Source: an uncultured Collinsella sp.
GTDB lineage: Bacteria; Actinomycetota; Coriobacteriia; Coriobacteriales; Coriobacteriaceae
Assembly (NCBI GenBank): GCA_900549715.1
Contig: URPK01000010.1
Span: 1-64,000, forward strand
DNA: 64,000 nt
Reading direction: 5' to 3'
Part shown: positions 15,381 through 23,731 of the stretch, piece after piece
Layout: each line of letters begins with the position of its first letter
Position numbering within the stretch: the first letter of the stretch is position 1
Translations under genes and position numbers: made by a program
The notes under the pieces: generated by a model
Told to the model about the DNA's origin: nothing
Databases searched by the model: none
What the model saw: the letters and a program-made list of their open reading frames with translations, nothing else

Positions 15381-15809
15381 ATGTCCAACCAGGGCAAGAA
15401 GGTCAAGACTCATTATCGCGGCACGCTCGACGACGGCACGCAGTTCGATAGCTCCTACGATCGCGGCGAGCCGCTGGAGTTCACCTGCGGCGCCGGCCAG
15501 ATGATCAAGGGCTTCGACGCCGCTGTTGTCGACATGCAGGTGGGCGAGAAGAAGACCGTGCACATTCCTGCTGCCGATGCCTACGGCGAGCACAATCCCG
15601 AGATGGTTCTGACCTTCCCGGCCGAGCAGGTTCCCAACATCGAGCAGATCGAGAAGGGCATGAAGCTCTTCCTGTCCACGCCGAGCGGCATGCCCGTTCC
15701 CGCCGTCGTCATTGACGTGACGCCCGAGGCTGTGACGCTCGACGCCAACCACGAGTTGGCCGGCAAGGACCTCAACTTTGATATCGAGCTCGTTGAGGTC
15801 GAGGGTTAG
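15381..15809 (+). CDS. FKBP-type peptidyl-prolyl isomerase (SlyD-like)
   Basis: A 142-aa prolyl isomerase with an N-terminal FKBP half (VKTHYRGTLDDGTQFDSS), a chaperone-type insert (about residues 70-120, starting at AYGEHNPEMVLTF) and a short C-terminal FKBP strand. This is the SlyD/FkpB layout, but it lacks SlyD's His/Cys-rich nickel tail. The ATG at 15381 has GGAGG upstream. The next gene, 3 bp later, encodes a UreE-like protein, an association that hints at metallocentre or folding work. Confidence 0.9.
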   Translation: MSNQGKKVKTHYRGTLDDGTQFDSSYDRGEPLEFTCGAGQMIKGFDAAVVDMQVGEKKTVHIPAADAYGEHNPEMVLTFPAEQVPNIEQIEKGMKLFLSTPSGMPVPAVVIDVTPEAVTLDANHELAGKDLNFDIELVEVEG

Positions 15810-15812
15810 AGT

Positions 15813-16391
15813 ATGCCTGAACGCCTGGTTTCGACGACATGCTTGGGAAATCTCAACGATCCGTCCTATGAACTCCTGCTTCGCCGGAAGTTGGGCGGCG
15901 TCTTTGAAGTTGACGAGCTGCTGCTCGATTGGGACCAGGCCGATGTATGCGCGTTTGTGGGCGTGACGGAGCTGGGGCGCACGATTGATGTTCGGCTGGA
16001 TGCTACCGACGGCGGTCGTCTTGCCGATGGCGACGTGCTCGCCATTGACCGTTCGGGCATGGTGCCCGTGGCGGTTGTCGTGCGCCTGCGCAGCGCCGAG
16101 GTTTATTTGGTCGAAGTCGACCGCATGGATCCGATTGCGCTCGCGCATGCGTGCTGGGAGATCGGCAACATGCATGCGCCGCTCTTCCGGGGCGACTCGG
16201 ACGAGCATACCGTGCGCATGTATACGCCGGTGCAGCCTGTTTTGGGCCGTATGCTCCGGGGTGTCGAGAGTGTTCGGCTCTCGGTGGTTACCCGCGAACT
16301 CGATGCGGACCGACGCTTTGCATCGAGCGCGGCGGATGTCGTCGTGAGCATGGCTCCCGACTTTACCATCGTAAAAAAGACGCGCGGCTAA
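15813..16391 (+). CDS. UreE-like protein without urease genes
   Basis: A 192-aa protein with the two-part layout of the urease nickel chaperone UreE. The N-terminal beta domain includes DGDVLAIDRSG, and the C-terminal ferredoxin-like part includes ALAHACWEIGNMHAPLF (about residues 109-125), matching the UreE helix with GNRH. The segment equivalent to the nickel-binding DHVL motif appears to read TPVQPVL, so the usual metal-binding His seems missing. No urease or hydrogenase genes lie nearby. It starts 3 bp after the FKBP stop. It may serve another metal or be a repurposed chaperone; the family call is by motif reading only. Confidence 0.65.
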   Translation: MPERLVSTTCLGNLNDPSYELLLRRKLGGVFEVDELLLDWDQADVCAFVGVTELGRTIDVRLDATDGGRLADGDVLAIDRSGMVPVAVVVRLRSAEVYLVEVDRMDPIALAHACWEIGNMHAPLFRGDSDEHTVRMYTPVQPVLGRMLRGVESVRLSVVTRELDADRRFASSAADVVVSMAPDFTIVKKTRG

Positions 16392-16403
16392 GCGCGCGTA
16401 TGC

Positions 16404-16446
16404 GCAAGACGGGCTTTGAGGGGCGACCAATCAAAGTCCGTCTTGC
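16404..16446 (+). terminator. Hairpin after the UreE-like gene
   Basis: Arms of 16 bp (16404-16419 and 16431-16446) complementary with one G-T pair, 13 bp after the stop codon. The following bases are only moderately T-rich, so termination may be partial and the downstream HAD gene may be read through. Confidence 0.6.
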
Positions 16447-16474
16447 TGTTGATAGGAGGCTTTGGGGGAAGCAT

Positions 16475-17272
16475 ATGGGTCTTGAGGGAATCAAGCTGAT
16501 TGCATGCGATTTGGACGGCACGTTGCTGCATCCGGGGGAGCGCGAGCCGCGTTCCGAGGCCTTTGAGCTTATCGATGAGCTGCATCGTCGCGGTATCGTG
16601 TTTATGCCGGCGAGTGGCCGTCAATATGCGAGCTTGCGCTACCTGTTTGCCCCGGTGGCCGATGAGCTCGCCTATGTATGCGAAAACGGAGCCCTGGTGA
16701 TGAGCGAGGGGCGTGCCGTTGTCAAGCGTTCCATGGAACGTAGCCTTGCTATGGATATCGCGAACGCCGTGGTTGCGTATCCCCATGCCGACGTGACCCT
16801 TTCGTGTGAGGGGCGCCTCTACACCATGAGCGGCAATGACGCGTTTGTTGACCACCTGCGCTATGAGGTCCACTGCGACGCGGCGGTGGTCGACCGTCCC
16901 GAGGACATCGACGAGGACGTCATTAAGATTGCCTTCCAGACGCCCGAGGTGGAGCAGCCGGCGGCCTTGGAGTATTTCGAGCGCCTCTTTAGCGACCGAG
17001 TCGATGTCATGACATCGGGAACCGAATGGACGGACTTTATCGGTTTCGGTTCGGGCAAGGGCTCCGCGCTTGCCGATTACGGTCGTGCCCTGGGGATTTC
17101 GCCCGATGAGATGATGGCGTTTGGCGACAATGAGAACGATCGCGACATGCTCAACGTCGTGGGCCATCCCTATCTGATGGAGAGCTGCAACCCCACCATG
17201 CGCGGCATCAACGACCGCGTCCGCTACGCGCGCACGGTCGAAGAGGAACTGCATCGCCTGCTTGCCGAGTAG
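16475..17272 (+). CDS. Cof/YbiV-type HAD-superfamily phosphatase
   Basis: A 265-aa class IIB HAD hydrolase. Motif I is ACDLDGTLL (about residues 9-17, nucleophile Asp11), motif II SGRQ (about 47-50) and motif III/IV GDNENDRDML near 210; a cap domain lies between II and III. Such enzymes dephosphorylate sugar phosphates, pyridoxal phosphate or FMN with loose specificity. The ATG at 16475 follows GGAGG and GGGGGAA; the longer frame from 16151 overlaps the UreE-like gene and is rejected. Confidence 0.88.
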   Translation: MGLEGIKLIACDLDGTLLHPGEREPRSEAFELIDELHRRGIVFMPASGRQYASLRYLFAPVADELAYVCENGALVMSEGRAVVKRSMERSLAMDIANAVVAYPHADVTLSCEGRLYTMSGNDAFVDHLRYEVHCDAAVVDRPEDIDEDVIKIAFQTPEVEQPAALEYFERLFSDRVDVMTSGTEWTDFIGFGSGKGSALADYGRALGISPDEMMAFGDNENDRDMLNVVGHPYLMESCNPTMRGINDRVRYARTVEEELHRLLAE

Positions 17273-17275
17273 ATA

Positions 17276-17346
17276 TTTGGGACATGCCTAGAAATCTACT
17301 TTTTGCTACAGAGTGCGGAAAGGTGGATTTTAAGGCATGTCCCAAA
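17276..17346. repeat. 71-bp inverted repeat between HAD and fur genes
   Basis: Arms of 21 bp (17276-17296 and 17326-17346) are complementary with two mismatches and contain GGGACATGCC. It occupies the spacer between the convergent HAD and Fur genes, where it may act as a bidirectional terminator. The GGGACA core recurs in other spacer repeats of this window. Confidence 0.7.
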
Positions 17347-17349
17347 CAT

Positions 17350-17730
17350 TTATCGGCAGTCGGGGCAGAGACCCTCGAAGATGGTGTAGTGCGACGTGAC
17401 GTGCCAGCCGATTTGCTCGGACGCCTTGGCGTCGAGCTGGGCATCGAAGGAGAGCGGTACATCGATGACGCGGCTGCACGAGGTGCAGATGATATGCGCA
17501 TGCGGCTCGATCGTGCGATCGAAGCGGCTGCCGCCCGGCGTCTTGATGGAGAGGATCTCGCCAGCGTCGGCCAAGAGATTGAGATTGCGGTAGACCGTAC
17601 CACGGCTGATTTTGTCATCCTGCGCGCGCACGACGTTGTAGATTTCGTCGGCGGTGGGATGGTTATAGCTTTGGCGCACGGCGTCAAGAACCAGCTTTCG
17701 CTGCCTGGTATTCCTTCTTTGCACCGCCAT
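17350..17730 (-). CDS. Fur-family metal or peroxide regulator
   Basis: A 126-aa dimeric DNA-binding regulator. The N-terminal winged helix includes HPTADEIYNVVR and SRGTVYRNLNLLAD. The C-terminal metal site shows HAHIICTSC (about residues 77-85) and a terminal CPDC pair, which form the structural zinc site. It resembles PerR and Fur about equally; iron, zinc or peroxide sensing cannot be separated without structure-based residues. Its target genes are not evident in the window. Confidence 0.9.
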   Translation of the reverse strand: MAVQRRNTRQRKLVLDAVRQSYNHPTADEIYNVVRAQDDKISRGTVYRNLNLLADAGEILSIKTPGGSRFDRTIEPHAHIICTSCSRVIDVPLSFDAQLDAKASEQIGWHVTSHYTIFEGLCPDCR

Positions 17731-17791
17731 GCGCCTCGCCTCTTTTCTATCAACGGTCGTAGGTAAATGATACCGTATTTAGCACACAATA

Positions 17792-18202
17792 CTAATAACG
17801 AGGAATGAAACCGTCTTCATTGGCAAGTGGGGCTCGGGTCTGGGCGTCTACGAGGCGAAAACGCGTTCCCATGCGCTCGTAGGAGGCATGAAGCGCCTCG
17901 AGATGAGATAGGATGTTTGCCGGAGCCCCCTGTATCTCCATCTCGACCGAGCCGTCTTCCATGTTACGCACCCAGCCGCTGAGTGCGCGTGCCTGCGCGA
18001 GGTTGGTGTTGGTAAAGCGAAAACCGACGCCCTGGACTTGCCCTTCCCAGCGCAGGAAATAGCGCAGGGGAGCGTCTTGAGTGGCCTCGTCGCTTGCGAG
18101 CACAGTAAGCCTGCGGCGCAGCTCGAGCTCGACGTTTGATGGTTTTTGAGGCTCTCGACTGCCGCCGGTGACGCTGGAGAAGAACGTATCGAAGAGACCC
18201 AT
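17792..18202 (-). CDS. Acylphosphatase-domain protein
   Basis: A 136-aa protein whose C-terminal about 90 residues form an acylphosphatase domain: WEGQVQGVGFRF (catalytic Arg) and GWVRNMEDGSVEMEIQG (catalytic Asn). The N-terminal about 45 residues are an extra helical segment not found in standard acylphosphatases of about 90 aa. The ATG at 18202 lies just after the oxidoreductase stop; the longer frame overlaps that gene. It hydrolyses acyl phosphates such as carbamoyl phosphate or acetyl phosphate. Co-transcription with the Gfo/Idh gene is likely. Confidence 0.85.
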   Translation of the reverse strand: MGLFDTFFSSVTGGSREPQKPSNVELELRRRLTVLASDEATQDAPLRYFLRWEGQVQGVGFRFTNTNLAQARALSGWVRNMEDGSVEMEIQGAPANILSHLEALHASYERMGTRFRLVDAQTRAPLANEDGFIPRY

Positions 18203-18204
18203 CG

Positions 18205-19311
18205 CTATGCCTGCTTGCCTGCGTCGGCCGGGAAGGTTATGCCGGCCTGCTGGCGCACGGCATCCATGATACGCAGCGAGACGAGCGTGACATCGCGGTA
18301 GTGGCCAAGCTCGTGGCGTCCCGCCGGGGTCTCCCAAATCTCTTCCTTAACGTTATCGATGCCGTCGATGGCGGTGATAAAGTCCGCGAGCTCGTATTCC
18401 ATGGTGTTGCTTGACTTGGGAAGGTCGAGCGCGCGTCCGTTGCCGCCTTGCTCGCGCGGCGCCTCGGTCGCCGATCCGCGTACGACATCGCCGCGATAGT
18501 CGATACGGACGTTGCGGGGCGTGGACAGATGGTCAATCTGGATAGTGCCACGCTCGCCTTCGATCTGCGAGGGCAGCAGGTCATTCGTAATTTTGGAGTG
18601 CGCGAGCTCGACGGAGATACGGCCACCGCCGTAGCTGGCAAGGATGGAACCGCAGCCATCGATGGGGCCGTGCGTGAGCTGTCGCGTGGTGGGGTCGAGC
18701 AGAGTAGTCATGCTCGTAAGGCCGGAGGGCATGCCGAAAATCTCGACCATGGGCTCGACGGTGTAGACGCCAATGTCCATGAGGGAACCCGATGCCATAT
18801 TGCAGTCGAAGATATTGGTGGCGCGTCCCGCGAGAATCTCGTTGTAGCGCGAGGAATATTTGCCAAAGCGCAATGAGGCGCGGCGGATGGGGGCGATCTC
18901 GCCCAGGGCGTCCTCGATGGCGTGGAAGGCGGGATCGTGGAGGGGACGCATGGCCTCGAGGGCCACGACACCTGCTGCCTCGGCAGCGCGGAAGACTTCC
19001 AGCGCCTGCGCTTCGGTGGCGCAGAAGGGCTTCTCGACGATGACGTGCTTGCCACCGGCGATGCAGGCAAGGGCCTGCTCGTAGTGAAGTGCGTTGGGGC
19101 TGCCGATATAGACGGCGTCGACGTCGGCGGCTGCCGCAAGCTCATCGAGTGAGATAAAGTTTCGCTCGCCATCGCGCTCGGCGGTAAAGGCAGCACCGCG
19201 ATTGGCATCGCGTGAAAGCGTGCCCACAAACGCGGCTTGGTCGTTGGCGTTGACGACTTGGATAAAGTCGTCGGTGATCATGGATGTGCCGATGGTCGCG
19301 ATGCGCAGCAT
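18205..19311 (-). CDS. Gfo/Idh/MocA-family oxidoreductase
   Basis: A 368-aa NAD(P)-dependent oxidoreductase, probably acting on a sugar or inositol derivative. The Rossmann part starts RIATIGTSMI (GxG-type loop) and includes the EKPF motif (about residue 94) typical of the family; the C-terminal half is the alpha/beta substrate domain. The ATG at 19311 has GGGGG upstream, so the longer frame to 19512 is rejected. It precedes the acylphosphatase gene with only 2 bases between stop and start. The substrate is unknown. Confidence 0.88.
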   Translation of the reverse strand: MLRIATIGTSMITDDFIQVVNANDQAAFVGTLSRDANRGAAFTAERDGERNFISLDELAAAADVDAVYIGSPNALHYEQALACIAGGKHVIVEKPFCATEAQALEVFRAAEAAGVVALEAMRPLHDPAFHAIEDALGEIAPIRRASLRFGKYSSRYNEILAGRATNIFDCNMASGSLMDIGVYTVEPMVEIFGMPSGLTSMTTLLDPTTRQLTHGPIDGCGSILASYGGGRISVELAHSKITNDLLPSQIEGERGTIQIDHLSTPRNVRIDYRGDVVRGSATEAPREQGGNGRALDLPKSSNTMEYELADFITAIDGIDNVKEEIWETPAGRHELGHYRDVTLVSLRIMDAVRQQAGITFPADAGKQA

Positions 19312-19384
19312 ACGTCCCCCTTGCGTTGTTTGGTCTACAGGATGAGTGTAGCGCGTGGGGATATAAAGCTGTGCGAAAACGCTA

Positions 19385-19870
19385 TTACAGGTCGCTCTCG
19401 TTAAAGCCGGTGTCGATATCGAGGTTGCTGCCGTCGGCCGCCGTGGTGGCGAGCTCATCGCAGCGCTCATTGAGCTCGTGGCCGGCGTGACCCTTAACCC
19501 AGATGAACTCAACCTTGTGCTTGCTTTTGGCGGTGAGTAGGCGCTCCCACAGGTCGCGGTTCTTGACGGGCTGCTTGTTGGCGGTTTTCCACCCGCGCTT
19601 TTTCCAGCCGTCGATCCAGTGCTTGTTAAAGGCGTTGACGACGTACTGCGAATCGGAATGGACTTCGACCTCGCAGGGGCGGTTGAGTGCCTCGAGCGCC
19701 ACGATAACGGCCATGAGCTCCATGCGGTTGTTGGTGGTCTTGGCGTAGCCGCGCGAAAGCTCGGAGGTAAAGGCCTTGCCGGCGGGGTTGGTGTATTTGA
19801 GCACGGCGCCGTAGCCGCCGCGTCCCGGATTTGATCGGGCCGAGCCGTCGGTATAGATGATGACCTTCAC
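19385..19870 (-). CDS. rnhA: Ribonuclease HI
   Basis: A 161-aa enzyme that cleaves the RNA strand of RNA-DNA hybrids. All four acidic active-site residues are visible in order: YTDGSA (Asp8), NRMEL (Glu51), VHSDSQYV and NERCDELA. The length is standard. It has a good RBS (AAAGGAAG) and appears to be transcribed on its own. Confidence 0.96.
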   Translation of the reverse strand: MKVIIYTDGSARSNPGRGGYGAVLKYTNPAGKAFTSELSRGYAKTTNNRMELMAVIVALEALNRPCEVEVHSDSQYVVNAFNKHWIDGWKKRGWKTANKQPVKNRDLWERLLTAKSKHKVEFIWVKGHAGHELNERCDELATTAADGSNLDIDTGFNESDL

Positions 19871-19969
19871 GGGCTTCCTTTCTTTGAGTGCATTTCATGT
19901 GAGTGACCATTGTAGCGCCATGCCCGCCGGGGGCCAGCAATCTACGATTTCTACCCCGTCTTCCGACTG

Positions 19970-20872
19970 TTAGCTGGCATGGATGATGCGGTTGAGCTCG
20001 TCGAGGTATTGCTGCAAGAGGAGAGAGGGCTTGCGCTCGTCGTGCATGATGTAGCCAACGTGCATCGTTGGGGCGTCTGCTAACGGGATCGATGCCATAC
20101 CCCATTGCATTTCATTGGAGAGGACACCGGTCGACAGGGTGTAACCGTTCGACGTGATAAGCAAGTTAGTAAGTGTTCCGCGGTCCGAGATTCGTATGTT
20201 GCGGTCGCAAGGGACATAGCTAAAGGGTTCCTCGGCGTAATAGAAGGAGTTTGAGGTTCCCTGCTCAAAGCTGTAGCGCGTATAGGGCGCGAGGTCGGCA
20301 AGGGACAGTTGAGGGCGGCGTGCGAGCGGATGGCGTTCGCTCACGAAGACGTGGACCGTCGCGTCGAAGAGGGGATGGAAGCTTGCGCGGGCATCGGCGA
20401 AGGCCTTCTGCAGAACGCGAGCGTTAAAGTCATCCAGATACAGAATGCCGATATCGCTGCGAAACGCACGGACGTCATCGATGATCTGCGATGTGGTGGT
20501 CTCGCGCATGATGAACTCGAACTTGCTGTCGCGGCAGCGCTCGACCACGTTGACAAAGGCCTCGACCGAAAAGGCGTAGTGCTGGGCGGAAATGGCGAGG
20601 CGGGCTTGCGGGGTGCCGCCGTCCTCGTAGCGTGCCTCGAGCATGTCGGCCTGCTCTACGACCTGGCGCGCATAGCCCAAAAGCTCGGTGCCGTCGTTGG
20701 TGAGCGTGACGCCGCGGCTGGAGCGCGTAAAGATCTCCAGATGGAGTTCCTGTTCCAGGCTTTTGACGGCGTTTGAGATGTTGGACTGAGCGGTATAGAG
20801 GCGCTGAGCTGCGGCGTTGATTGAGCCGGACTCTGCCACGGCGATCAGAAAACGAAGCTGCTGAAGGGTCAT
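19970..20872 (-). CDS. LysR-family transcriptional regulator
   Basis: A roughly 300-aa regulator with an N-terminal winged helix (MTLQQLRFLIAVAESGSINAAAQRLYTAQSNIS...) and a C-terminal periplasmic-binding-like effector domain. The start at 20872 is preferred because AAGGA lies eight bases upstream; an ATG at 20881 sits on top of that RBS. It is divergent from metY, whose leader begins about 150 bp away, so control of sulfur or methionine metabolism is a reasonable guess, as is autoregulation. The inducer is unknown. Confidence 0.9.
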   Translation of the reverse strand: MTLQQLRFLIAVAESGSINAAAQRLYTAQSNISNAVKSLEQELHLEIFTRSSRGVTLTNDGTELLGYARQVVEQADMLEARYEDGGTPQARLAISAQHYAFSVEAFVNVVERCRDSKFEFIMRETTTSQIIDDVRAFRSDIGILYLDDFNARVLQKAFADARASFHPLFDATVHVFVSERHPLARRPQLSLADLAPYTRYSFEQGTSNSFYYAEEPFSYVPCDRNIRISDRGTLTNLLITSNGYTLSTGVLSNEMQWGMASIPLADAPTMHVGYIMHDERKPSLLLQQYLDELNRIIHAS

Positions 20873-21029
20873 CGACGCCATCCTTTCGATAGTTATCTAT
20901 AAAACAGATAACAAGTTAGCGCTTTTTAGTGATTGACCGAGGAAGACAATGCCCGTACTATTCAAAACACACAAAGGCGGTAGGTTATTAAGCCGACTAC
21001 GGAATCGGGATGCGAAAGGAGGCCCGCAT

Positions 21030-21083
21030 ATGAATTGCTTACCAAGACGAATGCCGGGCTCCTGTTTGCGCCCGTCGGCGTGA
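21030..21083 (+). CDS. Candidate 17-aa leader peptide with two Cys codons
   Basis: ATG at 21030 is preceded by a very strong RBS (AAAGGAGG at 21016-21023, spacing 6). The product is MNCLPRRMPGSCLRPSA, with Cys at 3 and 12. The frame ends inside a hairpin (21059-21090) that is followed by a T-rich run, 62 bp before the sulfhydrylase gene. This is the arrangement of a translation-coupled attenuator sensing cysteine supply. It is inferred from layout only. Confidence 0.5.
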   Translation: MNCLPRRMPGSCLRPSA

Positions 21084-21116
21084 TCAGGAGACAGCGACTT
21101 ACTTCTCTCTTTTTAC
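21059..21116 (+). promoter_or_regulatory. Possible attenuator hairpin in the metY leader
   Basis: CTCCTG (21059-21064) pairs with CAGGAG (21085-21090), with an inner GCGCC/GGCGT stem. A pyrimidine-rich stretch with TTTTT follows at 21101-21115. The left arm overlaps the second Cys codon and the loop side carries the stop codon of the leader frame. A weak terminator or an RNA switch are both possible. Confidence 0.45.
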
Positions 21117-21144
21117 TTACTTTCGTTCGATCAAGGAGATCATC

Positions 21145-22455
21145 ATGAGCCAGTTCATCAACAACCCCGAGCACACCTTTGGTTTCGATACCCTGCAGCT
21201 GCACGTTGGCCAGGAGAGCGCCGATCCCGCATCCGACTCCCGTGCCGTGCCGATCTACCAGACCACGAGCTATGTGTTCCGCAACTCCCAGCACGCCGCC
21301 GACCGCTTTGGTCTTGCCGACGCCGGTAACATCTACGGCCGTCTGACCAACTCCACCCAGGGCGTCTTCGAGGACCGTATCGCCGCGCTCGAGGGCGGCG
21401 TGGCAGGTCTTGCCGTCGCCTCCGGCGCTGCTGCCATCACCTATACCCTGCAGGCTCTTGCCCAGGCTGGTGACCACGTGGTGGCTCAGAAGACCATCTA
21501 CGGTGGCTCCTACAACCTGCTGGAGCATACGCTCTCCCAGTTTGGCGTCGAGACCACGTTTGTCGATGCCCATAACCTGGAAGAGGTTGAGGGTGCCATC
21601 AAGGACAGCACCACGGTCATCTATCTCGAGACGCTCGGCAACCCCAACTCCGACATCCCCAACATCGACGCCATCTCCGAGATTGCCAAGAAGCACGGTC
21701 TGCCGGTTGTCGTCGACAACACCTTCGGCACCCCGTATCTGTTCCGTCCGCTGGAGCACGGCGCCAACATCGTCGTCCACTCCGCAACCAAGTTCATCGG
21801 CGGCCACGGTACCTCGCTGGGCGGTGTGATCGTCGACGGCGGTAACTTCGATTGGAAGGCGAGTGGCAAGTACGCCCAGATCGCTGAGCCCAACCCCTCC
21901 TACCATGGTGTTTCGTTTGCCGAGGCTGCCGGTCCCGCCGCCTTCGCAACCTATGTCCGCGCTATCCTGCTGCGTGACGAGGGCGCCTGCATCAGCCCGT
22001 TCAACGCCTGGGTTCTGCTCCAGGGCACCGAGACTCTGTCGCTGCGCGTTGACCGCCATGTCGAGAACACCAAGAAGGTCGTTGAGTTCCTGGCTGGTGA
22101 CAGCCACGTCGCCAAGGTGAATCACCCGAGCCTGCCTGAGCACCCCGATCACGAGCTCTATCAGAAGTACTTCCCCCGTGGCGGTGCCTCGATCTTTACC
22201 TTTGAGATTAAGGGTGGCCAGGAGGCTGCATGGAAGTTCATCGATCATCTGCAGGTGTTCTCGCTGCTCGCCAACGTGGCCGACGTCAAGTCGCTCGTCG
22301 TGCACCCGGCTACCACCACGCACTCCCAGCTCTCTGCCGAGGAGCTCGCCGAGCAGAACATCACGCCCTCCACGATCCGTCTTTCCATCGGTACCGAGAA
22401 CGCCGAGGATATCATTTGGGATCTGAAGCAGGCCTTTGCCGCGCTGGACGAGTAA
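21145..22455 (+). CDS. metY: O-acetylhomoserine sulfhydrylase (Cys/Met PLP enzyme)
   Basis: A 436-aa PLP-dependent gamma-replacement enzyme that makes homocysteine from O-acetylhomoserine and sulfide. The PLP lysine lies in HSATKFIGGHG (about residue 215), with the YGRLTNST and SGAAAITY phosphate-contact segments upstream. The MetY-type length (about 430 aa, longer than MetB/MetC) supports the sulfhydrylase call. RBS AAGGAG precedes the ATG. The gene follows a leader with a candidate Cys-codon peptide, and is divergent from a LysR gene. Confidence 0.93.
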   Translation: MSQFINNPEHTFGFDTLQLHVGQESADPASDSRAVPIYQTTSYVFRNSQHAADRFGLADAGNIYGRLTNSTQGVFEDRIAALEGGVAGLAVASGAAAITYTLQALAQAGDHVVAQKTIYGGSYNLLEHTLSQFGVETTFVDAHNLEEVEGAIKDSTTVIYLETLGNPNSDIPNIDAISEIAKKHGLPVVVDNTFGTPYLFRPLEHGANIVVHSATKFIGGHGTSLGGVIVDGGNFDWKASGKYAQIAEPNPSYHGVSFAEAAGPAAFATYVRAILLRDEGACISPFNAWVLLQGTETLSLRVDRHVENTKKVVEFLAGDSHVAKVNHPSLPEHPDHELYQKYFPRGGASIFTFEIKGGQEAAWKFIDHLQVFSLLANVADVKSLVVHPATTTHSQLSAEELAEQNITPSTIRLSIGTENAEDIIWDLKQAFAALDE

Positions 22456-22518
22456 GGCGACTTGTGCAAGGACCCCTTGCGACTCGATAGGTATAACTGC
22501 ATAAAATGCCTGCTCAAG

Positions 22519-22556
22519 GCGCCTGTGCGAACAATGGTTGCACGGGCGTCGTTTTT
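22519..22556 (+). terminator. Terminator after metY
   Basis: A 10-bp stem with two wobble pairs (22519-22528 with 22540-22549) followed by GTTTTT. The rest of the 22456-22767 spacer contains a TTGACA hexamer near 22587 that may be a -35 element for the secreted protein gene, and no ORF with support. Confidence 0.8.
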
Positions 22557-22767
22557 GCATAGAGAGGGTGCAAAAACAGGGTTTTTGACACGCTTTATGC
22601 AATCGAGATGTGGAAAACTCCTGTTGAGAGGATGTGAGTTTTACGCAATTGACGTGCGCCTTTTGAGTAAAACCGCAGGTCGCGATTTGCTCGGGGTACT
22701 ATGCAGCGCGATTAAATCACACGCAGCTCAAACGCAGCAAAAACGCACTACGGAGGTTTCCAGCTAC

Positions 22768-23544
22768 ATGAGGATCGATTCACGAAAACCGAAAGCCGCC
22801 GCCCTTTCCGCCGCTCTGACCGTGGCACTTTTGGCGGGCGCCGGCGCAACTGATGCCCACGCGGCAACACTATCCGATACGGTCGGATCTGCGCCGTCCG
22901 AGGCGACGCTGGTGCAGCCCGTCGACTACCGCGGCGACGGTTATGGCTCTATGCAGGAGTGGAACGCCTCGATGGGGGCAAAGCGCGATTCCCTGGAGAT
23001 GCGCGCTCAGATCATTATGAATATGTATGGCGACTATGCTACCGATGACGAGCGCGCTGTGTTGCAGGGTTGCATCGACGGTGCGGGTAGCCTGTTGACG
23101 ATGGGGGAAGTCGACGCCAAGTCGACCGAGCTCGACGAGCTTCGCTCCACGCTTGAGGATGCCAAGCGCGAGGCGCTCGAGGCTGCCGCAGCCGAAGCCG
23201 AGGCCGCTGAGGCCGTTCAGGCTTCGTATTACAACGCCGGCTCCGGCTCGTCTTATACGTCTGCTGCGTATTACGCGAACGGCTCGGGTCTGACGCGCTC
23301 GAGCGGCGTCAATAACTATAACGGCCGCCGCGAGACTTATTACAGCAGCAACGTGTTGTATCACCACCGCACGGGCGAGTGGACGCAGGATTCCGAGGGC
23401 TTTTGGCGCGATTCCGATGGTTACTACGTCGTTGCCGCGGGCGATAAGGCCCAAGGCTCTACGTTTACCGGTTCCAAGGGCGAGTGCAAGGTCTATGACT
23501 CCGGCTGCGCTGCCGGAACCACCGACTACTACACTGGCTGGTAA
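22768..23544 (+). CDS. Secreted protein of unknown function
   Basis: A 258-aa protein with a Sec signal peptide (basic start, hydrophobic residues about 10-30, AxA-type site DAHAA near 33). A helical region (about 60-155) ends in an Ala/Glu-rich segment, followed by a Gly/Ser/Tyr-rich linker and a C-terminal domain of about 55 residues with KVYDSGCAAGTTDYYTGW. The end resembles the terminal domains of coriobacterial exported or cell-wall proteins, and the two Cys may form a disulfide. The ATG at 22768 follows GGAGG; the longer frame upstream is non-coding. A role at the cell surface is inferred. Confidence 0.75.
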   Translation: MRIDSRKPKAAALSAALTVALLAGAGATDAHAATLSDTVGSAPSEATLVQPVDYRGDGYGSMQEWNASMGAKRDSLEMRAQIIMNMYGDYATDDERAVLQGCIDGAGSLLTMGEVDAKSTELDELRSTLEDAKREALEAAAAEAEAAEAVQASYYNAGSGSSYTSAAYYANGSGLTRSSGVNNYNGRRETYYSSNVLYHHRTGEWTQDSEGFWRDSDGYYVVAAGDKAQGSTFTGSKGECKVYDSGCAAGTTDYYTGW

Positions 23545-23731
23545 TCTGCCATAAGCCAATAGGACATGACGGGCGGGCGTCTTTACCGAGCCTTTGGGCA
23601 ACGTAAGGGCGTTCGTTTTTTGTGCGTGCTTGAGTTAACAGAGCGCTTACCGTGGCAGTACGCCGCGCATATGGGCGCGGGGCACACTAGTTCATGAGAA
23701 ATAAGGTCTTTCTCTTGGAGGAAGTGGTCTT

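Noticed and set aside
15813..16391. A urease locus signalled by the UreE-like protein
   Set aside because: No ureA, ureB, ureC, ureF, ureG or ureD homologues are present in the window.
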